From Nitrospirota bacterium (GTDB lineage: Bacteria > Nitrospirota > Nitrospiria > Nitrospirales > Nitrospiraceae), in contig JACAFD010000049.1 of assembly GCA_013388555.1 (NCBI GenBank), positions 1-35,833 on the forward strand: DNA of 35,833 nucleotides, in the 5' to 3' direction. The notes under the pieces are model-generated. The model saw only the letters and a program-made list of their open reading frames with translations, did not search any database and had not been told where the DNA came from. The translations under genes and the position numbers were made by a program. Positions within the stretch are counted from its first letter, which is position 1. Every line of letters starts with the position of its first letter. Shown here in pieces: positions 1 through 8,973 of this stretch.

Positions 1-173
1 AGCGGAAAGAGACGGGCGAGGTCCGCCAACGGCCCAGGACAGAGCAGATCGAGCGACCAGCGCGGATACCGGGCCGCGAGTGACGCGATCACCGGCAAGC
101 TCTGGACTAGATCTCCCAACCGGGCCAGTTGGATCAGCAGCGCACGCGCTCTGGCTTCTTCATCACGCCGCAT
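1..173 (-). CDS. Glycosyltransferase family 9 (heptosyltransferase-like), N-terminal part
   Basis: This is an open frame read leftward from an ATG at 173 to the window edge, so only 57 residues are visible. The segment LLIQLARLGDLVQSLP, followed by LDLLCPGPLADLARLFP, matches the N-terminal Rossmann strand and helix of family 9 glycosyltransferases (ADP-heptose:LPS heptosyltransferase type). In that family the G-D after the first strand lies by the acceptor/donor cleft. The gene begins inside the last codons of the radical SAM-glycosyltransferase fusion (11 bp overlap), so it is probably translationally coupled and part of the same glycan operon. A start codon closer in the same frame is not seen. 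The family call rests on a short N-terminal match; the acceptor sugar cannot be inferred. Confidence 0.72.
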   Translation of the reverse strand, partial: MRRDEEARARALLIQLARLGDLVQSLPVIASLAARYPRWSLDLLCPGPLADLARLFP

Positions 174-3100
174 GATGATGTGTAAGGACCGGCTCGTTTT
201 CCTCGACGGCGCTGGCCAATTCGTTGAGACCGTCAAAAGCCGGATCCAGCAGCCGGATCGAATCATATTCGTGCCGGGCATCAGTCCAACGATTGAGACG
301 GAGGAAGACACCTGCCAGAGCAAAGCGAAGACTGAGGTCACCGGGATTCCTGGTGACATACTGGTTCAGCAGAGGTTCCAACTGCTCCCATCGTTGCAAA
401 GCTGTACCGGCTCGCAGCAGCCAGTGAAATGTTTCCGCATCGTCAGGATATTCCCTCACCACATCAAAAAATATCTCCCATGCGCTGAGGGGTTCGGCCA
501 ACCCCATTGCAGCCATGCCAAGCCCCAATTTTGCTTTGCGGCGATCTGCCCCACAGATTACTGCCTGTTCAAAGGCCGTCTTGGCCTCGGCAAACTGCTG
601 CCGCTGCATCGACAGGATGCCGGACAACAACAGGCCCTCTCCATGCATCGGGCTACAACTCCGTAGCTCAGCGAGGAGACGCTCCGCCTCATCGAGCCGG
701 CCTTCTTCAAGGGCAGCCTCGGCCAACACTGTGTAGCCATGTACATCCGGCTCGATCGCCAGAACTCGTTTCCAAAACGAAAGCCGCAGAGCCGGCGCAT
801 TGACAAAATGACACACCAAGGCTCCCCAACGAAGCACCCATGCGTCATTCGGCCATTGATCGATGCAACTCAGGAGAATCTTGACCCGCGCAAAGTCCTT
901 CCTCTGTGCGGCAGACTGGGTATCTGCCACGAACTGCCACGCGGCCCGATCGGCATGAGAGTTCAGCGATTCGAGTTGGGTGTGAAGCAAGCCATCCTTA
1001 CTGGTGCAGACACGGCAGGAAAGCCCATCCCCCATGTACAAGACGTCTTCGTCCGGGATCCACCACTTGTGGGCCCAGCGCTCGAGCAACCGACGCGCAT
1101 TGTCTTTCTCGTGCGCTTTCCGGCCGGGCGTTTGACTTTCCAGGTGATAGACGACGCTGTCGGGCCGATAGATGATGTGCCAACCCTGTTCGCGAATTTT
1201 CAGACAAAGATCGACGTCTTCGAATCCGTTCTTGAACCCTTCATCGAACCGGCCGACTTGTTCAAAGACGTCTCGTCGCACCAGCATGCAGGCCCCGGTA
1301 ACAGATTGGAATTCACGCCGCCGATTGACCATAGGCGAGTCGGCTGGAAATTGACGATAGATATGATACGGCAGCAACACGACCCGCGAGAATGCGACGC
1401 CGGCATGTTGAATGGTGCCGTCTTCGTACAGCAGCTTACTGCCGACTACCGCGACATCGGGGTGATGTTCAACCTCATCCACCAGAGCATTCAACCAGCC
1501 CTCGGTCGGGATGGTGTCATTGTTCAAGAAAACGAGAAATTCTCCCCGCGCCGCTTTGGCTCCCTGGTTACAGGCGACGGCAAAGCCATAGTTTTCAGGA
1601 TTCCGGATGACCTGCACGTCTCCGCCCAACGCAGTGAGAAACTCCGCTGTGCCATCGGTTGAATCATTGTCCACGATGATGACTTCATATTCCGCCAGCG
1701 TGGTCACTGAAGCCAGCGTGGTGAGGCATTGGCGAGTCAGCTCGATCTTATTGAATACGGGGATGATGATCGAAGTCTTGAAACGAGCGTTCGACGACGC
1801 GCATGCTGTGGCGGACGGGATGGAGCCCACACCCTGTTCTACAGCTTCGCAGATGCCCCATGCATAGGCGGACTGTAAAAGCGTTTGATAGACAGGAAAG
1901 AGCACGCGTTGGAGATAGGTCCGGTCAAACCGTTCCGCGCCGGAGCGGATCAGCGCCAATTGCTGCAGATTGGGCTTTTCCAGCTCTTGTGCAACTTGCA
2001 TGATCCGTGCGATCTGAGCCTCCCCGAGTGCGTGACGTGAGTTGAGAGCATCGTCGATTTTCAGATAGGTACGCCTCAACCCAGGATGTTTACGTGCCAG
2101 AACGACCGCCATGTGGCCGGCCTTGCGCTGTCGTTGGACGAATCCTGCTAAGGTGATCTCATGGTGGTGACAGGTTACAGCCATGGCGTTGTAATGCAGC
2201 TGCAGACCTTGAGCACTCAAACGGTATCCCAACTCCACATCGTCATAGGCTGGATAGGTGAAGTCTTGATCGAAGAGAACGGGCTGATTGAGCAATAGAT
2301 CTCGCTTCACCGACAGATTGCTGGTGTAGAAGAGTCGAAAGTCGGCCTTTCCTTCCCGCACCTCATGGAACGCAAACTGCTGGCCTCCTTCCGGGGAAAC
2401 GATAAATTTCATGAAGGGGGTCACTGAAATTTCGGGAGACCAATCGATAAAGCCCAGCATGGCATCCATTTCACTCGGATGACGCTCGTGAAATGTCGCA
2501 TGCGCCTCGAGGAAGGACGGCTCCGGAATCATATCGTCGCCCGTGATGACGACCACACGGCCTTCAGCCCCTCGAATGCCGAGGTTGCGGGCCGCATTGG
2601 CACCGGCATGCTCTGCCGCCAGAACGCGAAGGGCGAAAGGAGCCTTGAACTGCCGGAGCATCGCGACCGTGTCATCGGAGGATCCATCATCCACGACAAT
2701 CACTTCAAACTGTTCAGGCGCAAAGGTCTGAGACATCAAGGCCAGCAATGTTTTCCGTAAGATGGCTCGTCGATTGTATGTCGGGATCACGACGGTGAGA
2801 GCGAATCGCACAGGAGAGGGAACTTGCCGTGCAGCATGGTTCACAGTGGGCTGTGGGCTGGTTTGCGGCAACTTCGGGGCCGCCGCAAGTAGGTCACGAA
2901 GTTGCGCAACCGGTCTGTCGAGACGATAGGCCCACCGCAACAACCGTTCATAATGTTGTTGTGCCATCGCCTCCAAGGGTTTGGAATGCCCACCGACTTG
3001 CCGCCTCTGTAGAAGCGCGAAGCCTTCTTCTAACAACTGCTTGCCCGCCTCCATGTCTCCCCTGGTCAAATTGGGCGTGTGCATGGGAATCTGGTGACCG

Positions 3101-4335
3101 CCGTAGTCTTTCCATTGCTCTGAATCGATCCAACCCTCGCGAAGGCCTTCCTTGTGAAGCGGTGTGCCGGGGTAGGGAGTAATGATCGTGACGCCGATCG
3201 TGTCCGGTTTGTATCGCTGAATCAAGTCGTAGGTGGCGACGAGCGATTCGCGGGTTTCTTGTGGAAGTCCGACGATGAAAAGAAAATGAAGACGGATCCC
3301 GAGCAGGCAGGTCTTCTCGCGCAGATGGGCCAGCATCGGGATTGTCAGGCCCTTTTTACCCTCTCTCAGATTCATAACCTGTTCATCGCCCGTCTCCACC
3401 CCGACCAGCAGACCGACGCAGCCGGCTTTGCGCATCTTCTCCAGCAAGGTATCGCCGAGACAATCAACTCGCGTTTCACACACCCACTCGAGCGCCCAAC
3501 CGGCGGCGATAATGAGGTCACAAAGCCTGGCGATCCGCTCCTGATTGAGCGTGAAGGTCGCATCGCGAAAATAGATCTTGGTAATGCCCTGCCGTTCGAC
3601 GACGTCTTTTAACTCGGCAAAGATGCGCTCGGGCGTTTGCGATCGCCATTTGACCCCTTCGACCAACGGATAGGGACAGTAGTACCCGCAGGGATAGGGA
3701 CAGCCCCGGCTGGTTTGTAATGTCGCGACGGAAGTGCCGAGCAGCGGATAGCGATAGCGCTCGTTGGGAAGGAGATCGCGGGCAGGAAACGGGAGCTGAT
3801 TGAGGTCCTCGACCGGCGATCCCTCATCGAAGTGGAGCGAGGGGGCGGTATCAGCCGAGCCTGATTCGAGCCAGGCAGTGCCGGCTGTTCCCCGACCGTA
3901 GACAATGTCGGCGATCGTGAGGTCTGCTTCGCCATGAATCACCAGATCGGCCTCGCTTCTCTCCAGCAGCGCCCTCAATACACCATGGTCACGGACCAGG
4001 GTCTTTCCAACGATTCTTGCCCCTGGATGTCGACGGCGAAGCTCCGCGAGAAACACGGCATCTTGTTCCAGGGTGGGAAGCGATACGGTTCCCACCACAA
4101 CATCCCATTGATGGCCTTCCAATCGGGCATAGACCGCTGCTGCATCCAAGCCCAACGGGTCGGCGTCGATCAGATCGACCGTTTCGCCTGTCCGGAGCAG
4201 AGTGGCGGCCATGACGGCCAGGTCCAGCGGGGGCAGCAACATGTCCTCGTTGCCGTCAAAGCCGAGGCCGCCCGCCATACTCCGACTGACCGGACGGACC
4301 GAGAGGGAGGGGCTGTTGATTAGTGCGATACGCAT
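163..4335 (-). CDS. B12-type radical SAM / two GT2 glycosyltransferases / TPR fusion protein, 1390 aa
   Basis: A four-module protein. Residues 1 to about 180 look like a cobalamin-binding Rossmann domain. A radical SAM core follows, with its cluster cysteines at 212, 216 and 220, in the context RGCPYPCGYYC. That spacing is CX3CX3C instead of the usual CX3CX2C. A first GT2 domain starts near 511 (VVIPTYN, then VVDDGSSDD, and TGDD near 600). A second starts near 850 (SIIIPVFNK, VDNDSTDGT, and LNNDT near 938). Residues from about 1180 to the end are TPR-like helices. The frame stays open further upstream, but the ATG at 4335 has GGAG just before it, overlaps the upstream gene by 16 bp, and begins the recognisable MRIALINSP strand. 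It probably builds and modifies a glycan, for example C-methylating a sugar or lipid carrier and transferring two sugars. Substrate unknown; the domain calls are firm. Confidence 0.85.
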   Translation of the reverse strand: MRIALINSPSLSVRPVSRSMAGGLGFDGNEDMLLPPLDLAVMAATLLRTGETVDLIDADPLGLDAAAVYARLEGHQWDVVVGTVSLPTLEQDAVFLAELRRRHPGARIVGKTLVRDHGVLRALLERSEADLVIHGEADLTIADIVYGRGTAGTAWLESGSADTAPSLHFDEGSPVEDLNQLPFPARDLLPNERYRYPLLGTSVATLQTSRGCPYPCGYYCPYPLVEGVKWRSQTPERIFAELKDVVERQGITKIYFRDATFTLNQERIARLCDLIIAAGWALEWVCETRVDCLGDTLLEKMRKAGCVGLLVGVETGDEQVMNLREGKKGLTIPMLAHLREKTCLLGIRLHFLFIVGLPQETRESLVATYDLIQRYKPDTIGVTIITPYPGTPLHKEGLREGWIDSEQWKDYGGHQIPMHTPNLTRGDMEAGKQLLEEGFALLQRRQVGGHSKPLEAMAQQHYERLLRWAYRLDRPVAQLRDLLAAAPKLPQTSPQPTVNHAARQVPSPVRFALTVVIPTYNRRAILRKTLLALMSQTFAPEQFEVIVVDDGSSDDTVAMLRQFKAPFALRVLAAEHAGANAARNLGIRGAEGRVVVITGDDMIPEPSFLEAHATFHERHPSEMDAMLGFIDWSPEISVTPFMKFIVSPEGGQQFAFHEVREGKADFRLFYTSNLSVKRDLLLNQPVLFDQDFTYPAYDDVELGYRLSAQGLQLHYNAMAVTCHHHEITLAGFVQRQRKAGHMAVVLARKHPGLRRTYLKIDDALNSRHALGEAQIARIMQVAQELEKPNLQQLALIRSGAERFDRTYLQRVLFPVYQTLLQSAYAWGICEAVEQGVGSIPSATACASSNARFKTSIIIPVFNKIELTRQCLTTLASVTTLAEYEVIIVDNDSTDGTAEFLTALGGDVQVIRNPENYGFAVACNQGAKAARGEFLVFLNNDTIPTEGWLNALVDEVEHHPDVAVVGSKLLYEDGTIQHAGVAFSRVVLLPYHIYRQFPADSPMVNRRREFQSVTGACMLVRRDVFEQVGRFDEGFKNGFEDVDLCLKIREQGWHIIYRPDSVVYHLESQTPGRKAHEKDNARRLLERWAHKWWIPDEDVLYMGDGLSCRVCTSKDGLLHTQLESLNSHADRAAWQFVADTQSAAQRKDFARVKILLSCIDQWPNDAWVLRWGALVCHFVNAPALRLSFWKRVLAIEPDVHGYTVLAEAALEEGRLDEAERLLAELRSCSPMHGEGLLLSGILSMQRQQFAEAKTAFEQAVICGADRRKAKLGLGMAAMGLAEPLSAWEIFFDVVREYPDDAETFHWLLRAGTALQRWEQLEPLLNQYVTRNPGDLSLRFALAGVFLRLNRWTDARHEYDSIRLLDPAFDGLNELASAVEENEPVLTHHHAA

Positions 4336-5660
4336 AGGCTCTCCTGGGGTCGCATGGGTAGCCGGCCGAGTGCGATCAGCCGTTCTTCCGATCCACCGGC
4401 ATACGCTAGGGCAATGGCTTTGGTCAGCCATTCGTAATCCGTGTCTTTCATCTTGGCTTCGTTCGGCGTTCGGTTGGATCCATTGAAAGGGTCCACCATC
4501 GTCAATCCCTTCTTCTCCACCTCCTCCGCCATCCCGCTGCCTGGTGTCGGCGTAAAGTAGCTGCTGCTGAGGTGGTCCGGTTTGATCTTCCACACCATAC
4601 GGACTGTGTCCATGACTTCCGCTCTGGTTTCCGTCGGGGCGCCGAACATGATATTGGCCCAGACTTTGATGCCATACTCTTTGCAAATAGCGGCAGCCTT
4701 CAGGTTTTCCTCGACCGTGGTTTCCTTCTCGAACATATCGAGTATGCGTTGGCTGCCGCTCTCGAACCCGATCATGGCCCATGCCAGTCCAGACTCGGCC
4801 ATCTGCTTGACGACGTCAGGATACCGGCACATCAAATCGGCGCGCATCTGACAGATATAGGGCTCCGTGAAGCCGGCGGCTTTATATTGGACACAGAATT
4901 CACGGCTCCAACGGTGGTTGATGAAGAATAGATCATCGTGTGCCATCCAGCTGTTGAATTTGAATCGTTCTTTCAGATACCTCAACTCGCCGATGACGTT
5001 CTCCTGACTCCGCATCTTGATCCGATTGCCGAACACGGCCCGTTCGGCCGGTTGACAAAAATTACATTTGAACGGACAGCCTCTGCCTGCATTGGTCGTC
5101 ACAAACGGTGTTGGCATACCCGGCATCATCGGTGTGGCCAGTTCGCCGCTCATATCGAACAGGTCGCGGTCTACCCAGGGAATTTCATCCAGGACCGGGC
5201 CTTCGCCGATGATGAGGCGGTCTGCCGGCTTCCCCGCTGCAAGTGCGTTGAGCAATTTGACGAAGCTGATCTCCCCCTCCTGCGTAATGATATGGTCGAT
5301 GAGACGATTCGCCATCACTTGTGATGTCTTGATGGTGGCATGGACCCCGCCAAGCACGACGATGGCATCTTCCCGCTCTTCCTTCAGGATCCTGATCGCA
5401 CGAACAACGTCAGGGTAGTGAAGACTCCAGGAGGTCAGGGCCCAGATTTTAGACGCCCGCCGGCGAACCTCTTCCCGGAAATGACTCCAGTCTCGCAACG
5501 TGCGGAGATCGATCAGATCGACCGTATGACCGGAGGCCTTTGCTGCTGCGCTGAGTGACGCAAGACCATGGTCGATAAAGTTGGCATCGATGGTCGGCTT
5601 CTTCCGGAAACTGTCGAACCCCGGCAGTGCGATCCCTGGGAAAATCATGGTCACATGCAT
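4320..5660 (-). CDS. B12-binding-domain radical SAM protein, 446 aa
   Basis: Residues 1 to about 150 have the alternating strand-helix look of a cobalamin-binding domain (VDLIDLRTL, VVLGGVHAT). The classical DxHxxG base-off motif is not visible, as in many class B radical SAM proteins. The iron-sulfur motif RGCPFKCNFC (CX3CX2C) follows near residue 195, then a TIM-barrel radical SAM core with GFESGSQRIL and NIMFGAPTET. Such proteins often methylate unactivated carbon or phosphinate centres, or rearrange lipids and sugars; which one cannot be told here. The ATG at 5660 has GGGAG seven bases upstream and overlaps the epimerase by 10 bp; the downstream fusion gene overlaps its end by 16 bp. The tight coupling suggests one pathway. 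The carboxy-terminal 60 residues are poorly conserved-looking. Confidence 0.85.
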   Translation of the reverse strand: MHVTMIFPGIALPGFDSFRKKPTIDANFIDHGLASLSAAAKASGHTVDLIDLRTLRDWSHFREEVRRRASKIWALTSWSLHYPDVVRAIRILKEEREDAIVVLGGVHATIKTSQVMANRLIDHIITQEGEISFVKLLNALAAGKPADRLIIGEGPVLDEIPWVDRDLFDMSGELATPMMPGMPTPFVTTNAGRGCPFKCNFCQPAERAVFGNRIKMRSQENVIGELRYLKERFKFNSWMAHDDLFFINHRWSREFCVQYKAAGFTEPYICQMRADLMCRYPDVVKQMAESGLAWAMIGFESGSQRILDMFEKETTVEENLKAAAICKEYGIKVWANIMFGAPTETRAEVMDTVRMVWKIKPDHLSSSYFTPTPGSGMAEEVEKKGLTMVDPFNGSNRTPNEAKMKDTDYEWLTKAIALAYAGGSEERLIALGRLPMRPQESLCVSH

Positions 5661-6703
5661 GCCATGGCTCCCGGTTGTCGGCGCAAGGCCGCCAGAAGAG
5701 CCGGCAGCTGGCCGCTTGTGTCATACCACTGCAGGGTCGCCGCGAGTCCACGAGACAGAGACCAGCGTGCGTAGGGGCCGATCTCCGCGCGAAGCCTGCT
5801 GTTGTCATAGCAACGGTGGCACTGGTCCTGAGAGCCCATCAAGACATAAGCAAAGTCCGGCGCAATCGGAAGCGACCGTCCGGGCGGTGCGACGGGCACG
5901 CGCATCAGCTGAACGCGATCTGTCAATTGCGTAAGGCTTGCAAGTTTGGTGAGATAGCCCTCGACCGTAACCTGCTCCTCCCCTGTTATGTTGTACGTGC
6001 CGGCAAGCTCACGATCGAGGGCTCGACGCAGGCCTTCGACGAGATCATCGATGAACAACGGTTGAAACATCCGATGTCGGAGCCTGGTCCAGATAGTTCG
6101 AATCGGCGTGGCCCCCAGCAAGGCCAGGAGGGAGGGGTGAAGAAACCAGGCGCTCCCCGGCCCATAGATGTTGCCGATGCGAAGCACGAGCGCCCGATGG
6201 CCCGGCAGCGATCCCCACTCGGTCATGAGGGCTTCCGCCTGAACTTTCGACTGTCCATAATCGGAAATCGGGCGACAGGCCATGTCTTCCCGAAGAGGAA
6301 TCTCGGATTCTGATGCGAGGCCCTGCGCCTCGATGCTGCTCGCATACACAACGTAGGGAATGGCCAGCGCATCCGCCAGAGCGAGGACCCGGCTGGTGCC
6401 ATCGACATTCGCGGCCCTGAGCATAGGGCTGCTGACAGAGACATCCGCCGCAAAGTGGAGCAACGCGTCGGCCGGTTCGAGCATCTCCGGGCGCGGGATG
6501 CGATGCGCATCGGCAACATCGCAGGCGACAACCTTGCACCCCTGCTTGGCAAGCGCCTCCGCCCGTGGCGCCGACACATTCCGCGTGAGTATGGTGACAC
6601 GCGTCTTCTCTTTCATGAGGCGGGCACTGATCTGTGAACCAATGAAACCGGCCCCTCCCGTGATGATCACGTGGCGCAGACGTTTTGCTGGGCTTTGATG
6701 CAT
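5651..6703 (-). CDS. NAD-dependent epimerase/dehydratase (extended SDR), 350 aa
   Basis: The nucleotide-binding motif TGGAGFIG is at residues 15-22. ADVSVSSP follows strand 4, and the catalytic pair Y-x-x-x-K is seen as DYGQSK near residue 148. IGNIYGPG marks the substrate side. This is an extended short-chain dehydrogenase/reductase of the nucleotide-sugar epimerase/dehydratase type, cytoplasmic. The exact sugar is not inferable. The frame is open up to a TTG at 6760, but the ATG at 6703 has AGGA seven bases upstream and starts just before the Rossmann strand, so it is preferred. It heads the operon epimerase, radical SAM, radical SAM-GT fusion, GT9, and a good sigma-54 site lies about 50 bases upstream. 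This fits supply of an activated sugar for a surface or flagellin glycan. Confidence 0.83.
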   Translation of the reverse strand: MHQSPAKRLRHVIITGGAGFIGSQISARLMKEKTRVTILTRNVSAPRAEALAKQGCKVVACDVADAHRIPRPEMLEPADALLHFAADVSVSSPMLRAANVDGTSRVLALADALAIPYVVYASSIEAQGLASESEIPLREDMACRPISDYGQSKVQAEALMTEWGSLPGHRALVLRIGNIYGPGSAWFLHPSLLALLGATPIRTIWTRLRHRMFQPLFIDDLVEGLRRALDRELAGTYNITGEEQVTVEGYLTKLASLTQLTDRVQLMRVPVAPPGRSLPIAPDFAYVLMGSQDQCHRCYDNSRLRAEIGPYARWSLSRGLAATLQWYDTSGQLPALLAALRRQPGAMACM

Positions 6704-6755
6704 TGACAAGTCCTGTTGTGAACTCCAGACATGACTCAAACTATTGGCAAGCAGG

Positions 6756-6771
6756 TGCAAGGTCTACGCCA
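6756..6771 (-). promoter_or_regulatory. Sigma-54 (RpoN) promoter for the epimerase/radical SAM/GT operon
   Basis: Read on the minus strand, TGGCGTAGACCTTGCA matches the -24/-12 consensus TGGC-N7-TTGC exactly in both conserved blocks and in spacing. Transcription would begin near 6745, about 40 bases before the epimerase ATG. No other gene lies between. An enhancer-binding activator (FleQ-like) would be needed and is not in the window. Confidence 0.65.
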
Positions 6772-6886
6772 CCTGTTGCGAGATTGAACGGAAGGAAAAT
6801 AGGCCTCTGGTGGCGGGTTGGGGCGAGGCGAGCATCTGAGAGAGAGATCCTGCAGGGCAAGAATTACCTAGCTATCGGCAAATCCG

Positions 6887-7621
6887 TCATGGTTCTGACG
6901 TCGGCGTCAAAAATCCCCAATCGGTTTGCCGCTGCATCACAGAGTACTCAATGGCTTTTTGCACGTTCCCTCCCCATCCGCGGAACTCGATGGACTCTTT
7001 CCCGTCATAGCGAAACTCGATTCCAAGCAGGAGGGTGCCGTCTCGTTCTGCAATATTCTTGATCGCGCCGGCAAGTTTCGAGATATGCCCGATCCCGATC
7101 AGCTCGAACTCTAAGTAAACCGTGGCACCTAACACCAGCTCGTCGGGTGCCCTCTTCAGCATAATCCGGCAACCGGACAGGCTGAGGTCTTGCAACAAGC
7201 CGCCGATGGGGGCCGGCCCATGCGCCAGGGTAAGCATCGCACCGCTTTGGGTAGTTTGACTCAGGAGCAACGGTTCGTTGCTGGCGACACGGGCGTGCTT
7301 ACGCAGATGGATCTCCTCGGTCCTCCGGGGAAATGCGAGGTACAGAAGGGGAAGCGGGGACATCTGCGTCATGCAGACTTCGCTCTGATACGCGACGAGC
7401 TTGCCGGCCACCATAGAACGAACGAGGCAGCGGGTTCCCGTTTCGCATGGAACCGCTTGCCCGAAATGGAACGGCCATTCGCAAATCAGCCAGGCCCGCT
7501 CTCTCCATCCCAGCAACGTGGACCCGCAGTTCACTGTGTCTTGACCGGATCCGATGACCAGCTGAAGTGGCAATCCAACCTTGAGAATAGAGGACTGTGC
7601 GGGAGCATGCTCTGGTTCCAT
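6887..7621 (-). CDS. YcgR-like PilZ c-di-GMP receptor, 244 aa
   Basis: The N-terminal ~100 residues form a beta-rich domain like the YcgR N-terminal domain. A PilZ domain follows with the two ligand motifs: R-x-x-x-R as RKHAR near residue 107, and D-x-S-x-x-G as DLSLSG near 144. Both motifs are intact, so c-di-GMP binding is likely. Proteins of this build act as flagellar brakes or as adaptors for c-di-GMP. The ATG overlaps the stop of the upstream HD-GYP gene by one base (TAATG), with AGGAAG eight bases ahead, so the two are translationally coupled. Its neighbour could lower the same ligand. The C-terminal 30 residues carry no recognised feature. Confidence 0.82.
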   Translation of the reverse strand: MEPEHAPAQSSILKVGLPLQLVIGSGQDTVNCGSTLLGWRERAWLICEWPFHFGQAVPCETGTRCLVRSMVAGKLVAYQSEVCMTQMSPLPLLYLAFPRRTEEIHLRKHARVASNEPLLLSQTTQSGAMLTLAHGPAPIGGLLQDLSLSGCRIMLKRAPDELVLGATVYLEFELIGIGHISKLAGAIKNIAERDGTLLLGIEFRYDGKESIEFRGWGGNVQKAIEYSVMQRQTDWGFLTPTSEP

Positions 7622-8844
7622 TATGCCGCTTCCTTATCAAGATAGGCGCGGGGATCGATCCCCAAAGTGGCCGGATCGAGGATCGACGCGATCGCCTGCT
7701 TCGGATGGTGAAACCGGGCTGCAAGGTCGAGATCGAGAGGAGTGGATCGATGGTGCCCGGCTTCATCCGTGATCAGTACGATCAGGGGTCGGAGTGGAGC
7801 CTGGTGATTGTATTGCTTCACAATCGCCCTCTCCCCGGTATTGAGCGAGACACAGGAACCGACAGGGTAGACCCCTACAACCTGCACGAACTGCTGGACC
7901 AATGTTCCGTCCACATGGCCTTGAGTTCCCAATTTATAGAGCATCTGAAGTGTATCGTGCGGTGTTTTCCCTTTGTGATAACAACGGTCACTCGTCACGG
8001 CATCGTAAATATCAACAATGGCGGCAATGAGACCGAACTGACTGAGGTCTGCTTTGGATCGTCGGTTGGGATACCCCGTCCCGTCGACGCGCTCATGGTG
8101 TTCCAGCGTGGCCTTCAGAAACATATCGTTGAGTCCGGTGGTATTCGACAGGATCTCCGCCCCGCGCAGGACATGTTGTTTCATGATCTCGAACTCGCCG
8201 GCCTCGTAGCGCCCCGGCTTATTCAGAATTTCCACCGGGATGAGTGTTTTGCCGATGTCGTGCAACAGCATGCCTGTTCCGAGCTGAAGCAATAGCACGC
8301 GCTCATACCCAAGATGTCTTCCGACCGACAGTGCCAGAGCCGACGTGTTGACGGAATGGAAGAACGTGTATTCGTCAAACTGCTTGAGGCGCGTCAAGCT
8401 GGTGAGTGCATCAGGGTTGCGCAGGATACTATCGGACATGTTTTCGACAACTTCACTGACTGCCTCCATATTCAACGCGCGGCCCATCCGGACGTCTTCC
8501 ATCGCCTGTTGGATGATCAGCTTTGCGGCTGTGTAGGCTCGTCTTGCCGCCGGCAGCTCTTCGACAAACGGGATGGTCGACGGTTCCGGCTTTAGGGGTG
8601 GCGCGATCGGCTGGGAGGGTTCAACCTCCGCAAGCATCGCCGGCGTGGCCGAGCCGGATTCCAGATCCACGCCGTCAGCCTCGACATCGAGATGTTGGAC
8701 ACCACTGGCATACAGTTGCTCGATTTGTATTGATGACGTAATCCTGAACCGATGACGCAAGAAGGGCGTAGCCAGCCAGGAGCGGTCAAGTTTCTCGACC
8801 GTCATGCCGATTTTCAGCTGATCGATGGAGATTCGCTTGCGCAT
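7621..8844 (-). CDS. HD-GYP domain c-di-GMP phosphodiesterase with N-terminal DUF3391, 407 aa
   Basis: The N-terminus (RKRISIDQLKIGMTVEKLD) is the DUF3391 domain often fused to HD-GYP proteins. The HD-GYP domain is complete: HDIGK at residues 195-199, HHERVDGTGYP starting at 249, then DIYDAVTSDR. All metal-ligand and GYP residues are present, so hydrolysis of c-di-GMP to pGpG or GMP is expected, in the cytoplasm. The C-terminal ~90 residues form the beta-rich tail usual in this subfamily. It overlaps the PilZ gene and faces a paralogue across a 369-bp divergent region that holds putative FliA promoters for both. It is likely a late motility-linked regulator. Confidence 0.88.
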   Translation of the reverse strand: MRKRISIDQLKIGMTVEKLDRSWLATPFLRHRFRITSSIQIEQLYASGVQHLDVEADGVDLESGSATPAMLAEVEPSQPIAPPLKPEPSTIPFVEELPAARRAYTAAKLIIQQAMEDVRMGRALNMEAVSEVVENMSDSILRNPDALTSLTRLKQFDEYTFFHSVNTSALALSVGRHLGYERVLLLQLGTGMLLHDIGKTLIPVEILNKPGRYEAGEFEIMKQHVLRGAEILSNTTGLNDMFLKATLEHHERVDGTGYPNRRSKADLSQFGLIAAIVDIYDAVTSDRCYHKGKTPHDTLQMLYKLGTQGHVDGTLVQQFVQVVGVYPVGSCVSLNTGERAIVKQYNHQAPLRPLIVLITDEAGHHRSTPLDLDLAARFHHPKQAIASILDPATLGIDPRAYLDKEAA

Positions 8845-8856
8845 CGTAACTTCTCG

Positions 8857-8934
8857 GGTAGATAGGCTGAAGGGGTTCAGGCTGAAGTATTCGGAGCTCC
8901 GGCCTTCAGCCTAAAAGCCCTCAGCCTATCTACC
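8857..8934. repeat. Intergenic inverted repeat, GGCTGAAG family
   Basis: A 14-bp perfect outer stem pairs 8857-8870 with 8921-8934. An inner stem pairs AGGCTGAAG at 8879-8887 with its complement at 8904-8912. The arms contain the short unit AGGCTGA more than once. It lies in the leader of the minus-strand HD-GYP gene, and the same unit recurs at 17476-17545. Function is unknown; hairpin formation in DNA or RNA is the direct reading. Confidence 0.75.
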
Positions 8935-8973
8935 TGTTAGGTACCATCGAACACCAACATGTCCTGATGGACT

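Noticed and set aside
739-1662. Plus-strand open frame of 307 codons inside the fusion gene
   Set aside because: It lies opposite the second GT2 and TPR region, has no recognisable domain or start signal, and is a shadow of the well-supported minus-strand gene.
4336-4782. N-terminal extension of the radical SAM-GT fusion by 149 residues
   Set aside because: The extra residues are low-quality (Arg/Gly/Gln-rich) and antiparallel-frame translation of the upstream radical SAM gene; the ATG at 4335 has a good ribosome site and starts a conserved strand.
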